Below, in pieces: positions 27,207 to 36,299 of a stretch of DNA of 64,000 bases. Source of the DNA: Mucilaginibacter ginsenosidivorax (GTDB lineage: Bacteria > Bacteroidota > Bacteroidia > Sphingobacteriales > Sphingobacteriaceae); NCBI RefSeq assembly GCF_007971525.1, contig NZ_CP042437.1, positions 2,294,001 to 2,358,000 of the forward strand, read 5' to 3'. Every line of letters starts with the position of its first letter. Positions within the stretch are counted from its first letter, which is position 1. A program made the position numbers and the translations under genes. The notes under the pieces are model-generated. The model made no database searches. It saw nothing but the letters and a program-made list of their open reading frames with translations, and was not told the DNA's origin.

Positions 27207-27512
27207 GTTGCCAAAAGAATATTTTTGGGCGTACCCCTCCTTTGGTCGGGCCGGGCTTTATGCTCATACTGCACAGGCCTTAACCACGTAGGCCGGTATC
27301 CGCGCCAATCCCTTACGCGTTTACATACTATTCCTTTTAATTAATCTGGTAGCACGAAGCCCTCCCCTTGTTAATCGGTTTAGCAGTTTCCCCCTTTTGT
27401 CAATGTAACGGGTTACATCACCGTTTTTTTTAACATTTGGTATGCCGTTTCTTTTCCGTTATCCAACATTTCTACAGAATCCATCAGGTAGATTGCGTAA
27501 AATCAATTAATT
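27207..27512. other. Spacer with palindrome and possible decayed dispersed repeat
   Basis: This 306-base spacer has no gene. Its first half (27227-27330) is GC-richer than neighbouring spacers and starts gggcgtacccctcctttggt, with gtcgggccgggcttt soon after. That resembles a widespread Bacteroidota intergenic repeat as I remember it, here apparently decayed. The second half has a 16-bp palindrome at 27403-27418 (atgtaac, 2-base spacer, gttacat), about 95 bases before the YncE-like gene, where an operator would be expected. Confidence 0.45.
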
Positions 27513-28550
27513 ATGAAAAGTGCTAAACTTATACCCGCATTGGCTTTTATGGCTATTTTAATAATGGCTAAACCGATTTATACCCAGGCCCAACAAAAAA
27601 CAGGCTTTCACATGTTAAAAAGCTTCCCCATAAAAAGCCCCGGTGGCTGGGATTACATTACGGTAGATGGAGCTAATAAACGTATCTATACATCACATGG
27701 CAGCCAGGTCAATATCTTATCAACTTCCGGCGATTCTATTGGCTATGTTCCCAATACTCCGGGTGTTCACGGAATTGCACTGGTTAATACTTTAAATAAG
27801 GGCTACATCAGCGCAGGCCGTGCCAATAAAGTAATTGTTTTTGATTTAACCACCTTAAAGGTTTTAAATGAAATAGCCGTAGGCACCAACCCCGACGCTA
27901 TATTTTATGAACCTTTTGCAAAAAAAGTGTACACGTTTAATGGCCGCAGCAAAGATGCTACCGTTATTGATGTAGCTACCGATAAAGTTGTAGCTACCAT
28001 CCCGCTGGATGCCAAACCCGAAACAGGAGTATCTGACGGCAAGGGAAAAGTATTTGTAAATGCCGAAACTACTAACGAGGTGGTTGTTATTAACGCCACT
28101 ACCTTAAAAGTAGAAGCCCGTTATAAAATTGAAGGTGGCGATGAACCGTCGGGTTTAGATATCGATCGTGCAACCAATCGCCTGTTTATTGGTTGCGGTG
28201 GTAACAGCACCATGGTGGTAATGGACGCCGCCAATGGTAAAAACTTAGCCAAATTCCCGATAGGCGGTTGCGACGGGTTGGTGTTTGATCCTAAACTGAA
28301 ATTAGCCTATGCCTCAAACGGCGAGGGAACCATCAGCGTGGTAAAAGAGCTTAGCGCCGATAAATTTGAATTTGTAGAAAACATCCCGACCGAACCCAGC
28401 GCCCGTACCATCGGCATCGATTTACTTACACATAAACTGTACCTGCCCGCCGCCAAAACAGAGCCGGGCATAGTAACTGCCGAAAACCCAAAGCCACGCC
28501 CAAAACAAGTGCCTGGCTCGTTCCATATTATCGAAGTTGGGAAAAACTGA
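27513..28550 (+). CDS. Exported YncE/YVTN-type beta-propeller protein
   Basis: The 345-residue protein has a signal peptide (about 26 residues, ending Y-T-Q-A-Q-Q). It then has repeating blades of the YVTN/YncE type, each with a V-F-V-N/K-V-Y-T-F core followed by N-x-V-x-V-I/V-D-x-x-T (for example K-V-I-V-F-D-L-T-T-L-K and A-T-V-I-D-V-A-T-D-K). It is probably a periplasmic seven-bladed propeller that binds a ligand or partner. No cofactor motif is seen. It stands alone behind a palindromic site. Confidence 0.85.
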   Translation: MKSAKLIPALAFMAILIMAKPIYTQAQQKTGFHMLKSFPIKSPGGWDYITVDGANKRIYTSHGSQVNILSTSGDSIGYVPNTPGVHGIALVNTLNKGYISAGRANKVIVFDLTTLKVLNEIAVGTNPDAIFYEPFAKKVYTFNGRSKDATVIDVATDKVVATIPLDAKPETGVSDGKGKVFVNAETTNEVVVINATTLKVEARYKIEGGDEPSGLDIDRATNRLFIGCGGNSTMVVMDAANGKNLAKFPIGGCDGLVFDPKLKLAYASNGEGTISVVKELSADKFEFVENIPTEPSARTIGIDLLTHKLYLPAAKTEPGIVTAENPKPRPKQVPGSFHIIEVGKN

Positions 28551-28963
28551 TTTATTTGAGGAGTAGGGATTAATGGAAGTAATGAACGCCGATTTTAGAC
28601 AAAAGTTTGATTAAATACAGGAGTTGGAGTAGTAAGTTGAAGTGCAGCCTGGGGTTTGATATTTAATGCCTCCCCCCCTCGTGTTATTTCAACCTTAAGT
28701 TTCCTACCTGGAAACAGCGAAAACATGGTTAACACATGTTAACCATGTTTTCGTTGTAAAAATCTGATTATAAATTATTTAAGTAAAGAACAAATCAGAA
28801 TTATGTTAAGTTATGTTAACCCTGTTTACGCGCGTTTACCATTTTTAGCGTCAATTTATGCATAACACAACATTCGTCTGTATCAACACCCCAAATTGTC
28901 GCTTTTGCCCCCTTGAACCCTGTTAAATATTACCCATTTTTGAGTTAACCAAAACACACCAAA
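28551..28963. promoter_or_regulatory. Spacer with 36-bp palindrome and GTTAAC/GTTTAC cluster
   Basis: This 413-base spacer has no gene. At 28718-28753 two perfect 17-bp arms (beginning cgaaaacatggttaaca) flank a 2-base centre. Downstream, at 28801-28819, ttatgttaa is repeated with 10-bp spacing, followed by tgtttac and cgtttac at 28823-28839. All these share a gttaac/gtttac core. The arrangement suggests several binding sites for one regulator in front of the SRPBCC gene. The palindrome lacks a following T-run, so an operator is more likely than a terminator. Confidence 0.5.
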
Positions 28964-29413
28964 ATGGAAAGCCTGACATTCAATATCGACATTAATGCAT
29001 CACCCCAAAAGGTATGGGACGTACTTTTTACCGATGCTAATTACCCAAAGTGGACTACAGTTTTTTGCGAAGGCTCGCACGCCGTTACCGACTGGAAAGA
29101 AGGCAGCAAGGCTTTATTTTTAGATCATAAAAGTTCGGGCATGGTGGGTTTGATAGACAAGGTCATTCCAAATGAATTTCTGGCGATTAAAGGCATTGGC
29201 GAAATAGTTAAAGGCGTAGAGAATTATGACAGCAGCGGCGCCAAGGTATGCAGAGGTTCGTTAGAAGAATATACCCTCAAAAACAACAACGGCAAAACCC
29301 TGCTTACCATTCAACTTAGCGGCGGCAATTTCCCTAAAGACATAATCGAATTTTTTAAGGACGTATGGCCTAAGGCACTGGATATTGTAAAAACGATTGC
29401 CGAGGCAGAATGA
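28964..29413 (+). CDS. SRPBCC-fold (START/AHSA1-like) protein
   Basis: The 149-residue protein shows the SRPBCC pattern: an N-terminal strand F-N-I-D-I-N-A-S-P-Q-K-V-W-D-V-L, then Y-P-K-W, G-S-K-A-L-F-L and a C-terminal amphipathic helix. Members bind hydrophobic ligands or act as stress co-chaperone-like proteins; no ligand can be named. It has no signal peptide. It is monocistronic and preceded by an unusual palindrome cluster. Confidence 0.85.
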   Translation: MESLTFNIDINASPQKVWDVLFTDANYPKWTTVFCEGSHAVTDWKEGSKALFLDHKSSGMVGLIDKVIPNEFLAIKGIGEIVKGVENYDSSGAKVCRGSLEEYTLKNNNGKTLLTIQLSGGNFPKDIIEFFKDVWPKALDIVKTIAEAE

Positions 29414-29491
29414 CATTGGCGCGGCGAGGCATAGATAAGGCGGCCGGCAGGTTTCTGATTCCCTGAGCGGCAATTAAACGTTTTGGGCAGG

Positions 29492-30187
29492 TTACCGCTT
29501 TAACTGGTGCACCAGAGCTTTGTAAGTATCGCCAATGGGTAGTTCTATTTTACCTATTTCCACATCGTTGGCCGTAAAGGCTGATATGTGTTGAAGGTTA
29601 ACAATAAAACTCCTGTGAATCCGCAAAAAACCTTTTCCCTCAAGTTCTTTTTCCAGCTCACTTATTTTGTATTTTGAAGTAATCACCTTTTCACGGGTAT
29701 GCACGTGAACATAATCCTTTAAACTTTCGGCGTATAAAATATCCCGTGTATCTACCTTAAAATATTTATGGGCGGATTTAAGGTAAATACATTGCGGTTC
29801 AGACGATGATACAACCTCCGGAATTACCCTGCCCGTGCCTCCCAGGTAGCGCTCTATCGCCTTAAAAAACCTATCGAAGGTAATGGGTTTTAGCAGATAA
29901 TCAATTACGCCCAGCTCAAACCCATCTAAAGCAAATTCCCGATGAGCAGTAGTTAAAATAGTTTTAGGCGGATGCCGTAATATTTTTAAAAGCTCAAGCC
30001 CCGAAAGCTGCGGCATCCTGATATCCAAAAACAACAGGTCAATTGGGCGTTGGTTTAATATGCCCAAGGCCTTTATGGCGTTGTTGCAGGTGGCGGTCAC
30101 TTCAAAAAAATCTAACTGCGCTATATGTTTTTGCAAAAGCTGCGTAGCCAATGGCTCATCGTCAACAATAAGGCATTTTATTTTCAA
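29492..30187 (-). CDS. LytTR response regulator
   Basis: The 231-residue regulator has a receiver domain with acidic pair D9-D10, phospho-acceptor D55 (F-L-D-I-R-M-P) and Lys in L-L-K-P-I. A LytTR DNA-binding domain follows (about 130-228, with L-Y-A-E-S-L-K-D-Y-V-H-V-H and R-I-H-R-S-F-I-V-N). The start must be TTG (30187), since no in-frame ATG exists and the codon overlaps the TGA of the kinase gene (TTGA), implying translational coupling. Proteins of this class bind pairs of direct repeats about 21 bp apart. Confidence 0.92.
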   Translation of the reverse strand: MKIKCLIVDDEPLATQLLQKHIAQLDFFEVTATCNNAIKALGILNQRPIDLLFLDIRMPQLSGLELLKILRHPPKTILTTAHREFALDGFELGVIDYLLKPITFDRFFKAIERYLGGTGRVIPEVVSSSEPQCIYLKSAHKYFKVDTRDILYAESLKDYVHVHTREKVITSKYKISELEKELEGKGFLRIHRSFIVNLQHISAFTANDVEIGKIELPIGDTYKALVHQLKR

Positions 30188-31257
30188 AGCAGGCTTATAT
30201 TTAGGCTAACGGTAAATAGCGTATCTGTATGTATTGTTTTAATCTCATGCTTTCCGTGATACAACAAATCCAGTTGTTGTTTTAAATTGCTTAATCCAAT
30301 GTTTCCATTGTTGTTCATGTTCTTTTTGGTGTAAACGGAATTAACCACTGTAAACCTGAACTGCGAATTATCAGCATAAAGTTCAATATTTATCTCGGGA
30401 TTACCGGCATCATTACCCGCGCCGTGCTTAAAGGCATTTTCGACTATAGTAAGTAATATTAGCGGCGCAATTTGGATATCGTGCTGCTGCGTTATTTTAA
30501 AATTAACCTTCAGCCGGTTGTCATAACGCAGTTTTTCAAGGCCAATATAGTTATCGAGCAAATTAATCTCGCCGGATAACGGCACAAACGTACTATTACA
30601 CCGGTACAGGATATAATCCAATATTTCAGACAGCCGCGCTATCGATGCAGAAGTTACCGGCGAATTACTAAGTGAAAGCGAGTAAATATTATTTAGGGTG
30701 TTGAATAAAAAGTGCGGGTTCAACTGTGTTTTGAGCAACTTTAGTTCGCTTTCGGCCTTTTCTTTCTCTAACCAAAGGGTACGTTTTTGCACCATCTGCT
30801 GATCTTTGAGCAATTTTAAGATCATAAAAATAAAAGCGACCGAAAAAATGCGGAAGAAATACACATATACCAGTTTAGGTATATCGGTAAGTATTTCTAT
30901 AAAAGTTTCATCAGGTTTATGCAGCCTGCCATAAAAAGGCTCTTCAATATAAATAACCTCTATCCTTGATAGTACACAAATAACATAACTACCTATTAAA
31001 AAAGCGACAAAAGCAGCGTAGTATTTTTGCTTATAAACAAGCCGGGGAACCACAAAATAGGCCACGAAATAGGCGGCGGGTATTTGGGCCAGCAAATTAG
31101 TTCCGTCCCCTATCAGGTTATTGCGGAAGGGTACCTGGTCAGAATTATAATAGCTGCTGGAACTGAGCTGTACCAATAACAACAAAAACCAGAATAGTAT
31201 ATGACTGGCTATTTTATGGTTGTTATTAAATGAAATTATCTTGTCAGAAAAACTCAT
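30184..31257 (-). CDS. LytS-type sensor histidine kinase
   Basis: The 357-residue kinase has four hydrophobic segments (about 18-34, 52-72, 78-96 and 128-150) with no large periplasmic sensor, followed by a His_kinase (PF06580-type) domain with phospho-acceptor H182 in L-N-P-H-F-L-F-N-T-L-N-N and an ATPase N-box I-V-E-N-A-F-K-H-G. It pairs with the LytTR regulator, with which it overlaps by 4 bases. It is divergent from the TonB receptor at 31447, a likely target. Confidence 0.92.
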   Translation of the reverse strand: MSFSDKIISFNNNHKIASHILFWFLLLLVQLSSSSYYNSDQVPFRNNLIGDGTNLLAQIPAAYFVAYFVVPRLVYKQKYYAAFVAFLIGSYVICVLSRIEVIYIEEPFYGRLHKPDETFIEILTDIPKLVYVYFFRIFSVAFIFMILKLLKDQQMVQKRTLWLEKEKAESELKLLKTQLNPHFLFNTLNNIYSLSLSNSPVTSASIARLSEILDYILYRCNSTFVPLSGEINLLDNYIGLEKLRYDNRLKVNFKITQQHDIQIAPLILLTIVENAFKHGAGNDAGNPEINIELYADNSQFRFTVVNSVYTKKNMNNNGNIGLSNLKQQLDLLYHGKHEIKTIHTDTLFTVSLNISLL

Positions 31258-31446
31258 ATTAAAAACAAGTATACAATTTTCTACTTCTTAATTTATCCTT
31301 GTCGACAGACAGGCGATATCGCCCCCCAAAACGGCTTAAAGCATAACCGGACAAGGTTTATCATGTTAAATAGCCTGTATATCTACTGCACTGCTAAGAG
31401 TGCCGTCCTTTAGTTTCCCGCGATATGTTATTGCTTAGTATTGGGC

Positions 31447-33888
31447 ATGCAGATTATCAGTAAATACTTTTTAACGGGCCTTTTATCAGCCATCGCCTGT
31501 TGGGCCAGCGCCCAAAATATTAACAATGGAGCAATCAAAGGCGCTGTTATTGACGACCAGGACAAGCCCCTGCCATATGCAACTATCGTGCTAAAAACTA
31601 ACCCAACCGCAGTATTGTATAGCAGTACTTTAACCGATGACCGCGGCGGATTTATCATCAAAAATATTGCACCGGGCAATTACATAGTAAAGATAGGGAT
31701 GCTTGGATTTGAAAAAGACAGTCTGAACATTACCATCAGTCAAAACCATATGGAAGTTGATATGGGTATCAGAAAGCTAAAAACCACCAGTCAATTATTA
31801 AAAACGGTAACCGTTAAAGCCGAAACCCCGTTGATTGAACGAAACCTGGATAAAACAGTGGTTAACGTAGCGCAAAACATAACCAGCGAAGGATTGACCG
31901 TGATGGAACTACTGAAAAAACTACCCGGCGTACAAATTACGCCAAACGGGCAAATTAGCATGAATGGCAAATCGGGGGTAAACGTTAATATAGATGGCAA
32001 ACCCACCTATTTATCGACCGATGACCTGGCAAACCTTTTAAACGGCATGCCTGCGTCAAACATTCAAAAAATAGAGGTTATGAGTAATCCATCATCCAAA
32101 TATGATGCTGCCGGTTTGGTTGGGATAATTAATATTGTTAAAAAGAAGAACCATACCGACGGACTAAACGGTAGTGTAAACGGAAGTTTTATACAAAGCT
32201 ACTACGGTAAATACAATGCAGGCTTATCACTAAGCTATAAAAATCAATATATCAACTTGTTTTTGAACAATACCTATAGCAACAATAAAAGCTTCGACCG
32301 CAGGTATGTTACAACAGATATTTCAAATGCGGCAAACAGGTTGCTAACCCAGCAGCAGTCTGTTAACAACGGAATAAATAACAGCCATAATTACAGGCCA
32401 ACGTTAGGTATAGATATTTACCTTTCCCAAAAAACTACGCTTACCGCATCAGGTACTGCCGGCTTTGGCTCATCAAATAACCTGCTTATTTCAAAAATGG
32501 ATATCAGGGATAGTGCCTTGGTTAAAACAAGTCGCACTGATTTTACGAGCCAGGTGAAGGATCATCCGGACAACTACACCGCGGCCATTCAGCTAACGCA
32601 ACAGTTGGATACGGCCGGGCAAATATGGAGCATTGATGCCGATCATTCATCATACCACAATTCGCCGGTGCAAACCAATGTAAGCACACTTAGCGATGCA
32701 CTCAATAACTTTGTTAACCAATTTGACTACCTGCTATTACAAGGCCGCAAACTGGATATTTACGCCGCAAAAACCGATTATATACTACCTTTAAAAAACA
32801 AAGGCAGGTTTGAAACGGGGCTAAAATTTAGCTATGTAAAAGCCATTAACGATAACACTTTTTATAACCAGACCGGCGGTCAAAACACTATCGATCTTTC
32901 GCAAAGCGATTACTCCATAAATTCAGAAAACATTAACGCCGCTTACATTAACCTCAACAAAACTTACCCTGCCTTAACAGTACAGGCCGGCTTACGTACC
33001 GAGCAAACGATAACGAAAGGTAAACAGACGTTTAGCGGCGAGTCGGTTAACCAAAACTATTTGCAGTTATTTCCAACCGTTTTCATGAGCAAAAAACTGG
33101 GTGAACAAAACGCCCTAACCCTGCGGCTGGGCAGGCGTATTGAACGTGCCGATTACCATGAACTGGTACCTTTCAGGCGGCCGCAAACGGCAACACTTTA
33201 TTTCCAGGGTAATCCAAACCTCAAACCGCAACTATCCTGGCATGGCGAATTAAGCTGGGCATACCAAAACACGTTTTTTGTTACGGTGAACTACGATATA
33301 GACAAGGATTACATCCGTACGCTGCCATTTGTTGATAGCAATGAAACCACCATTACCCGCAGGCCCATCAACGTTCAGGGTGCACACTCATGGGATGTTG
33401 ATTTTGCTTATACCAAAAAAATCACGGCGTGGTGGTCAGTTGATAACACGTTATCGGTTTATAATAATGCTTTTAGTGGTTCGGCGGGCAACTACAGCTT
33501 AAATAACGGTGGGCTAACCTCTATCGATTTTATAACCAACAATAGTTTCCACATCAATGATAAGCTATCTGCCGGGTGCGATTTTGAATACGAATCAAAA
33601 CGCAGGTTTATCAACTCTGCATTTGGCAGTTATTATACTTTAAGCGCCGGTATCAAACAGCAATTATTTAATAACAAGGGATCTCTTTCGTTAAATGCAA
33701 ACAACCTGCTGCAAAGCGAAGATCATTATGCCATTGACCGCACCGCCGGCCTTTACCACTACTCCTATTTTAATTTTTATTCGCGTTACGTTAGCCTAAG
33801 CTTCAGCTACCGTTTTGGAACAGGTAAAACCAATAAAGTAAAAATTGATTCCGGATCGGCAGATGAGCAAAAACGGGCAGGAAGTTAA
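31447..33888 (+). CDS. TonB-dependent outer-membrane receptor-like protein (OMP_b-brl_3 type)
   Basis: The 813-residue protein has a signal peptide (about 23 residues, ending A-C-W-A-S-A-Q), a carboxypeptidase-regulatory-like beta-sandwich (about 30-108) and a plug-like part with L-L-K-K-L-P-G-V-Q-I and N-V-N-I-D-G-K-P. A C-terminal beta-barrel of the outer-membrane beta-barrel family completes it. I start it at the ATG 31447; a TTG 6 bases upstream is in frame but unnecessary. It is convergent with the DUF5916 gene, 8 bases apart. The substrate is unknown. Confidence 0.88.
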   Translation: MQIISKYFLTGLLSAIACWASAQNINNGAIKGAVIDDQDKPLPYATIVLKTNPTAVLYSSTLTDDRGGFIIKNIAPGNYIVKIGMLGFEKDSLNITISQNHMEVDMGIRKLKTTSQLLKTVTVKAETPLIERNLDKTVVNVAQNITSEGLTVMELLKKLPGVQITPNGQISMNGKSGVNVNIDGKPTYLSTDDLANLLNGMPASNIQKIEVMSNPSSKYDAAGLVGIINIVKKKNHTDGLNGSVNGSFIQSYYGKYNAGLSLSYKNQYINLFLNNTYSNNKSFDRRYVTTDISNAANRLLTQQQSVNNGINNSHNYRPTLGIDIYLSQKTTLTASGTAGFGSSNNLLISKMDIRDSALVKTSRTDFTSQVKDHPDNYTAAIQLTQQLDTAGQIWSIDADHSSYHNSPVQTNVSTLSDALNNFVNQFDYLLLQGRKLDIYAAKTDYILPLKNKGRFETGLKFSYVKAINDNTFYNQTGGQNTIDLSQSDYSINSENINAAYINLNKTYPALTVQAGLRTEQTITKGKQTFSGESVNQNYLQLFPTVFMSKKLGEQNALTLRLGRRIERADYHELVPFRRPQTATLYFQGNPNLKPQLSWHGELSWAYQNTFFVTVNYDIDKDYIRTLPFVDSNETTITRRPINVQGAHSWDVDFAYTKKITAWWSVDNTLSVYNNAFSGSAGNYSLNNGGLTSIDFITNNSFHINDKLSAGCDFEYESKRRFINSAFGSYYTLSAGIKQQLFNNKGSLSLNANNLLQSEDHYAIDRTAGLYHYSYFNFYSRYVSLSFSYRFGTGKTNKVKIDSGSADEQKRAGS

Positions 33889-33896
33889 ACCCTGAA

Positions 33897-36113
33897 TCAT
33901 ATCTGCCTGATATAAGTAACTTTCATGATACCTCCCTGCTGTCGCTGCGGAATCCCGAATGGGGTTTTATAGTAATTATTAACGCTGTTTACCACCAGGT
34001 AAATGAACGATAGGGGCCTGTACTCCCAGGAAAAGCGGGCATTTAACGATCCGTTACGGGCATCAGTATTGTATTGGTAAAATGCCGATAGCAACATTTT
34101 TGGATTTGCAGCTACGCGCAATTCGGGCGCCAGCAGGTGCGTAGTGGTTGATACCTGGTTTATGCCCACATTTTTAAAATCGTTAAGGGTATAACTCATT
34201 ACCAGCGATAGCTGGGGCACAGGGGCAGCACGTAACGATAAATAATAACTATTGAGCCTGCCATTATAGTAACCACCTGTGCTAAGCCGGGTTTCGGCGC
34301 TAAAGGGTGCCGCGGCATTGGTAATGCCATAAAATTCGTACCGGTTAAAATGATAATTGGCCGCGGCTATGTCAACATTCCGCACCGGTTGAAAATTATC
34401 TGTCAGGTTCTCCCACGAACTGGTGATACTAAAATCAAGGTGCGATTGATTGGTAAAAAACAATTGCAGCGGCATCACTATTACACTGGCCTCCTGGAAT
34501 TTGCCGCTCGACGCCTCATGGTAAATATCGGCAGTAAATTGCGGGCTAAAAAATTGCACATTTTTGGGAAACCATTTTTTATGCATAAAAACATAAAGGG
34601 TGGGCTGTGTATTGATAAAATTATCCCTGGCAATAAAGCCGGTTTGTGCCTGGTAGCCTTTAGATACGGCAGTTTGAAACCAATCGATAAAAAAATGCGT
34701 GGCTGAGTAGTTAAACTCGGCAAAGGCGGCCTGTCCCTTTTGCCCGCTTTGCGAGTTCCCCGAGTAAGATGCCATGCCCCTTATAAATAACGGCTGGCTT
34801 ACCTGCCAAAAAGCATCCACCACCTCCAGAGGGTTAACAGATGCGGGCTGATTTAAGCCGGCAAAGTTTTGCCGCAATACCTCCATGGCACCCAACTGCA
34901 AACTATGGCTAACACTCCTTTTATACCTGAAAACGCCAAATAACGCCCCGTTTTCCGTTGTATCGCCATTTTGTTTCATCACCAGTATACCGGCCGACTG
35001 TTTGTTGTCCTGGTGGATAAACCTTAAGCCGCCATTGATGGTTAAGGGCGATCCATTATCGCTTAACCCTATCCTCCTGCTAAAAAACGGCTGAATGATG
35101 CTGTTTTGACCTACCGAAAACAAGCTTGAATTCTCTAAAAAGAACTGCCGTTTTTCGGGAAAGAAAACGCTCGACCGACTCAGGTTAACCACTTGTTTAT
35201 CCACATCGGCCTGGGCAAAATCGGTATTGATGGTGCCTTCAAGAAGGGTGTTGGAGTTAATGGCATACTTAATTTCGCCGCCAACTTCGGGTTTGTAATG
35301 CGTCCTGTTATTATCAGCCCGTTTGGCATTTACCAGGGCGTATGGCTCAACCCGTAAATTAAAACCGGCATCCGGGGGCACTATGTTAGTAAGGATGCCG
35401 CCGTAAGCCAGTTGCGTTTCGCTAAATGCCTGTGGCCAGGGCGACCAGCCATTGGTTTCGCCAATAAAGCGGATGTTACGGGCAAAATTAATGCTCCACT
35501 CCGTTGAGTTTTTTGGATACCTCAATGAGGTAAACGGAATCGCCACTTCGGTTGTCCATGAATGTTCCTGTATTTTGCTGGCAGCCTGCCATACTGCATC
35601 CCATTTATAGTCGTAACTAAAATCGGCATAGTGCATAATATCCATTTGCGTTCCGTAGGGTGTTACACAAAATGTCATCACCGGCATGCGCGGATCCTTA
35701 AAAGGATCAATCAGGATCTCAAAAAGCTCATTATTGCTATAGCTGAAATCGCGGCGCAAATCCTGTACCTGGAGGCTTTTCTTCCCCGGCGGGAAATCGC
35801 AGCGGGCGCTGATGTAAATGTTTTTATCATCGTATAACAACCTAACCTCGGTATCGTAGGTAGCCTTATCTCCTTGCCGCGGATAAGCTGTGGTAAAATG
35901 AGCAGCCACAGGGGCGGTATTCCACGCGGCTTCATCGGGAACACCATCAATATTTATTGGCCCGGTAACACGTGTGGCCTGCAGGTGCGGACGGCTGGCT
36001 ACCGGCAGCGGGGCAAACGCTTCCTGTGCGTTTAACTGGTGTAACCCGGTTGTTATAAATGCCACCAATAAACATAAGCTCTTGCTAAATCTTAAAGCCT
36101 TAAAAATTTTCAT
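33897..36113 (-). CDS. DUF5916 protein with CBM9-like N-terminal domain
   Basis: The 738-residue exported protein has a signal peptide (about 29 residues, ending Q-L-N-A-Q-E). Its CBM9-like sugar-binding-type domain (about 48-225) has I-N-I-D-G-V-P-D-E-A-A-W and I-Y-I-S-A-R-C-D. A long C-terminal DUF5916 region is rich in alternating aromatic strands and resembles an outer-membrane barrel. The family is widespread in Bacteroidota and its function is not established. It is divergent from the second kinase gene and convergent with the TonB receptor. Confidence 0.88.
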   Translation of the reverse strand: MKIFKALRFSKSLCLLVAFITTGLHQLNAQEAFAPLPVASRPHLQATRVTGPINIDGVPDEAAWNTAPVAAHFTTAYPRQGDKATYDTEVRLLYDDKNIYISARCDFPPGKKSLQVQDLRRDFSYSNNELFEILIDPFKDPRMPVMTFCVTPYGTQMDIMHYADFSYDYKWDAVWQAASKIQEHSWTTEVAIPFTSLRYPKNSTEWSINFARNIRFIGETNGWSPWPQAFSETQLAYGGILTNIVPPDAGFNLRVEPYALVNAKRADNNRTHYKPEVGGEIKYAINSNTLLEGTINTDFAQADVDKQVVNLSRSSVFFPEKRQFFLENSSLFSVGQNSIIQPFFSRRIGLSDNGSPLTINGGLRFIHQDNKQSAGILVMKQNGDTTENGALFGVFRYKRSVSHSLQLGAMEVLRQNFAGLNQPASVNPLEVVDAFWQVSQPLFIRGMASYSGNSQSGQKGQAAFAEFNYSATHFFIDWFQTAVSKGYQAQTGFIARDNFINTQPTLYVFMHKKWFPKNVQFFSPQFTADIYHEASSGKFQEASVIVMPLQLFFTNQSHLDFSITSSWENLTDNFQPVRNVDIAAANYHFNRYEFYGITNAAAPFSAETRLSTGGYYNGRLNSYYLSLRAAPVPQLSLVMSYTLNDFKNVGINQVSTTTHLLAPELRVAANPKMLLSAFYQYNTDARNGSLNARFSWEYRPLSFIYLVVNSVNNYYKTPFGIPQRQQGGIMKVTYIRQI

Positions 36114-36250
36114 ACCCCAAATAAATGGAGCTAAAAACTTCTATTTTATACTTTTAGACGTACAGCCGTTTATGCACCGCCGACGTGCCATTATAAAGCT
36201 TAAACCCGTTAACGGTGTTAAACGTATAATTAACGGCGTAAAAAAGGGTA

Positions 36251-36281
36251 TTTGTCGAAAAATCGGATACAAATAGCTTAG
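36251..36281 (+). promoter_or_regulatory. Promoter of the second kinase/regulator pair
   Basis: TTTG at 36251-36254 is followed after exactly 19 bases by TAGCTTAG at 36274-36281, close to the Bacteroidota form TTTG-N19-TAnnTTTG. Transcription would start near 36288, 12 bases before the ATG. An inverted ccgttaa/ttaacgg pair (36207-36236) lies just upstream. Confidence 0.55.
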
Positions 36282-36299
36282 AATGTTCAATTTTACACT

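Noticed and set aside
28718..28753. Palindrome as a transcription terminator
   Set aside because: It is 168 bases after the preceding stop and not followed by a T-run on either strand.
28921..28928. Single TGTTAAAT copies (also 31364 and 56391) as LytTR sites
   Set aside because: None has a partner at 20-22 bp, and the octamer is common in AT-rich spacers.
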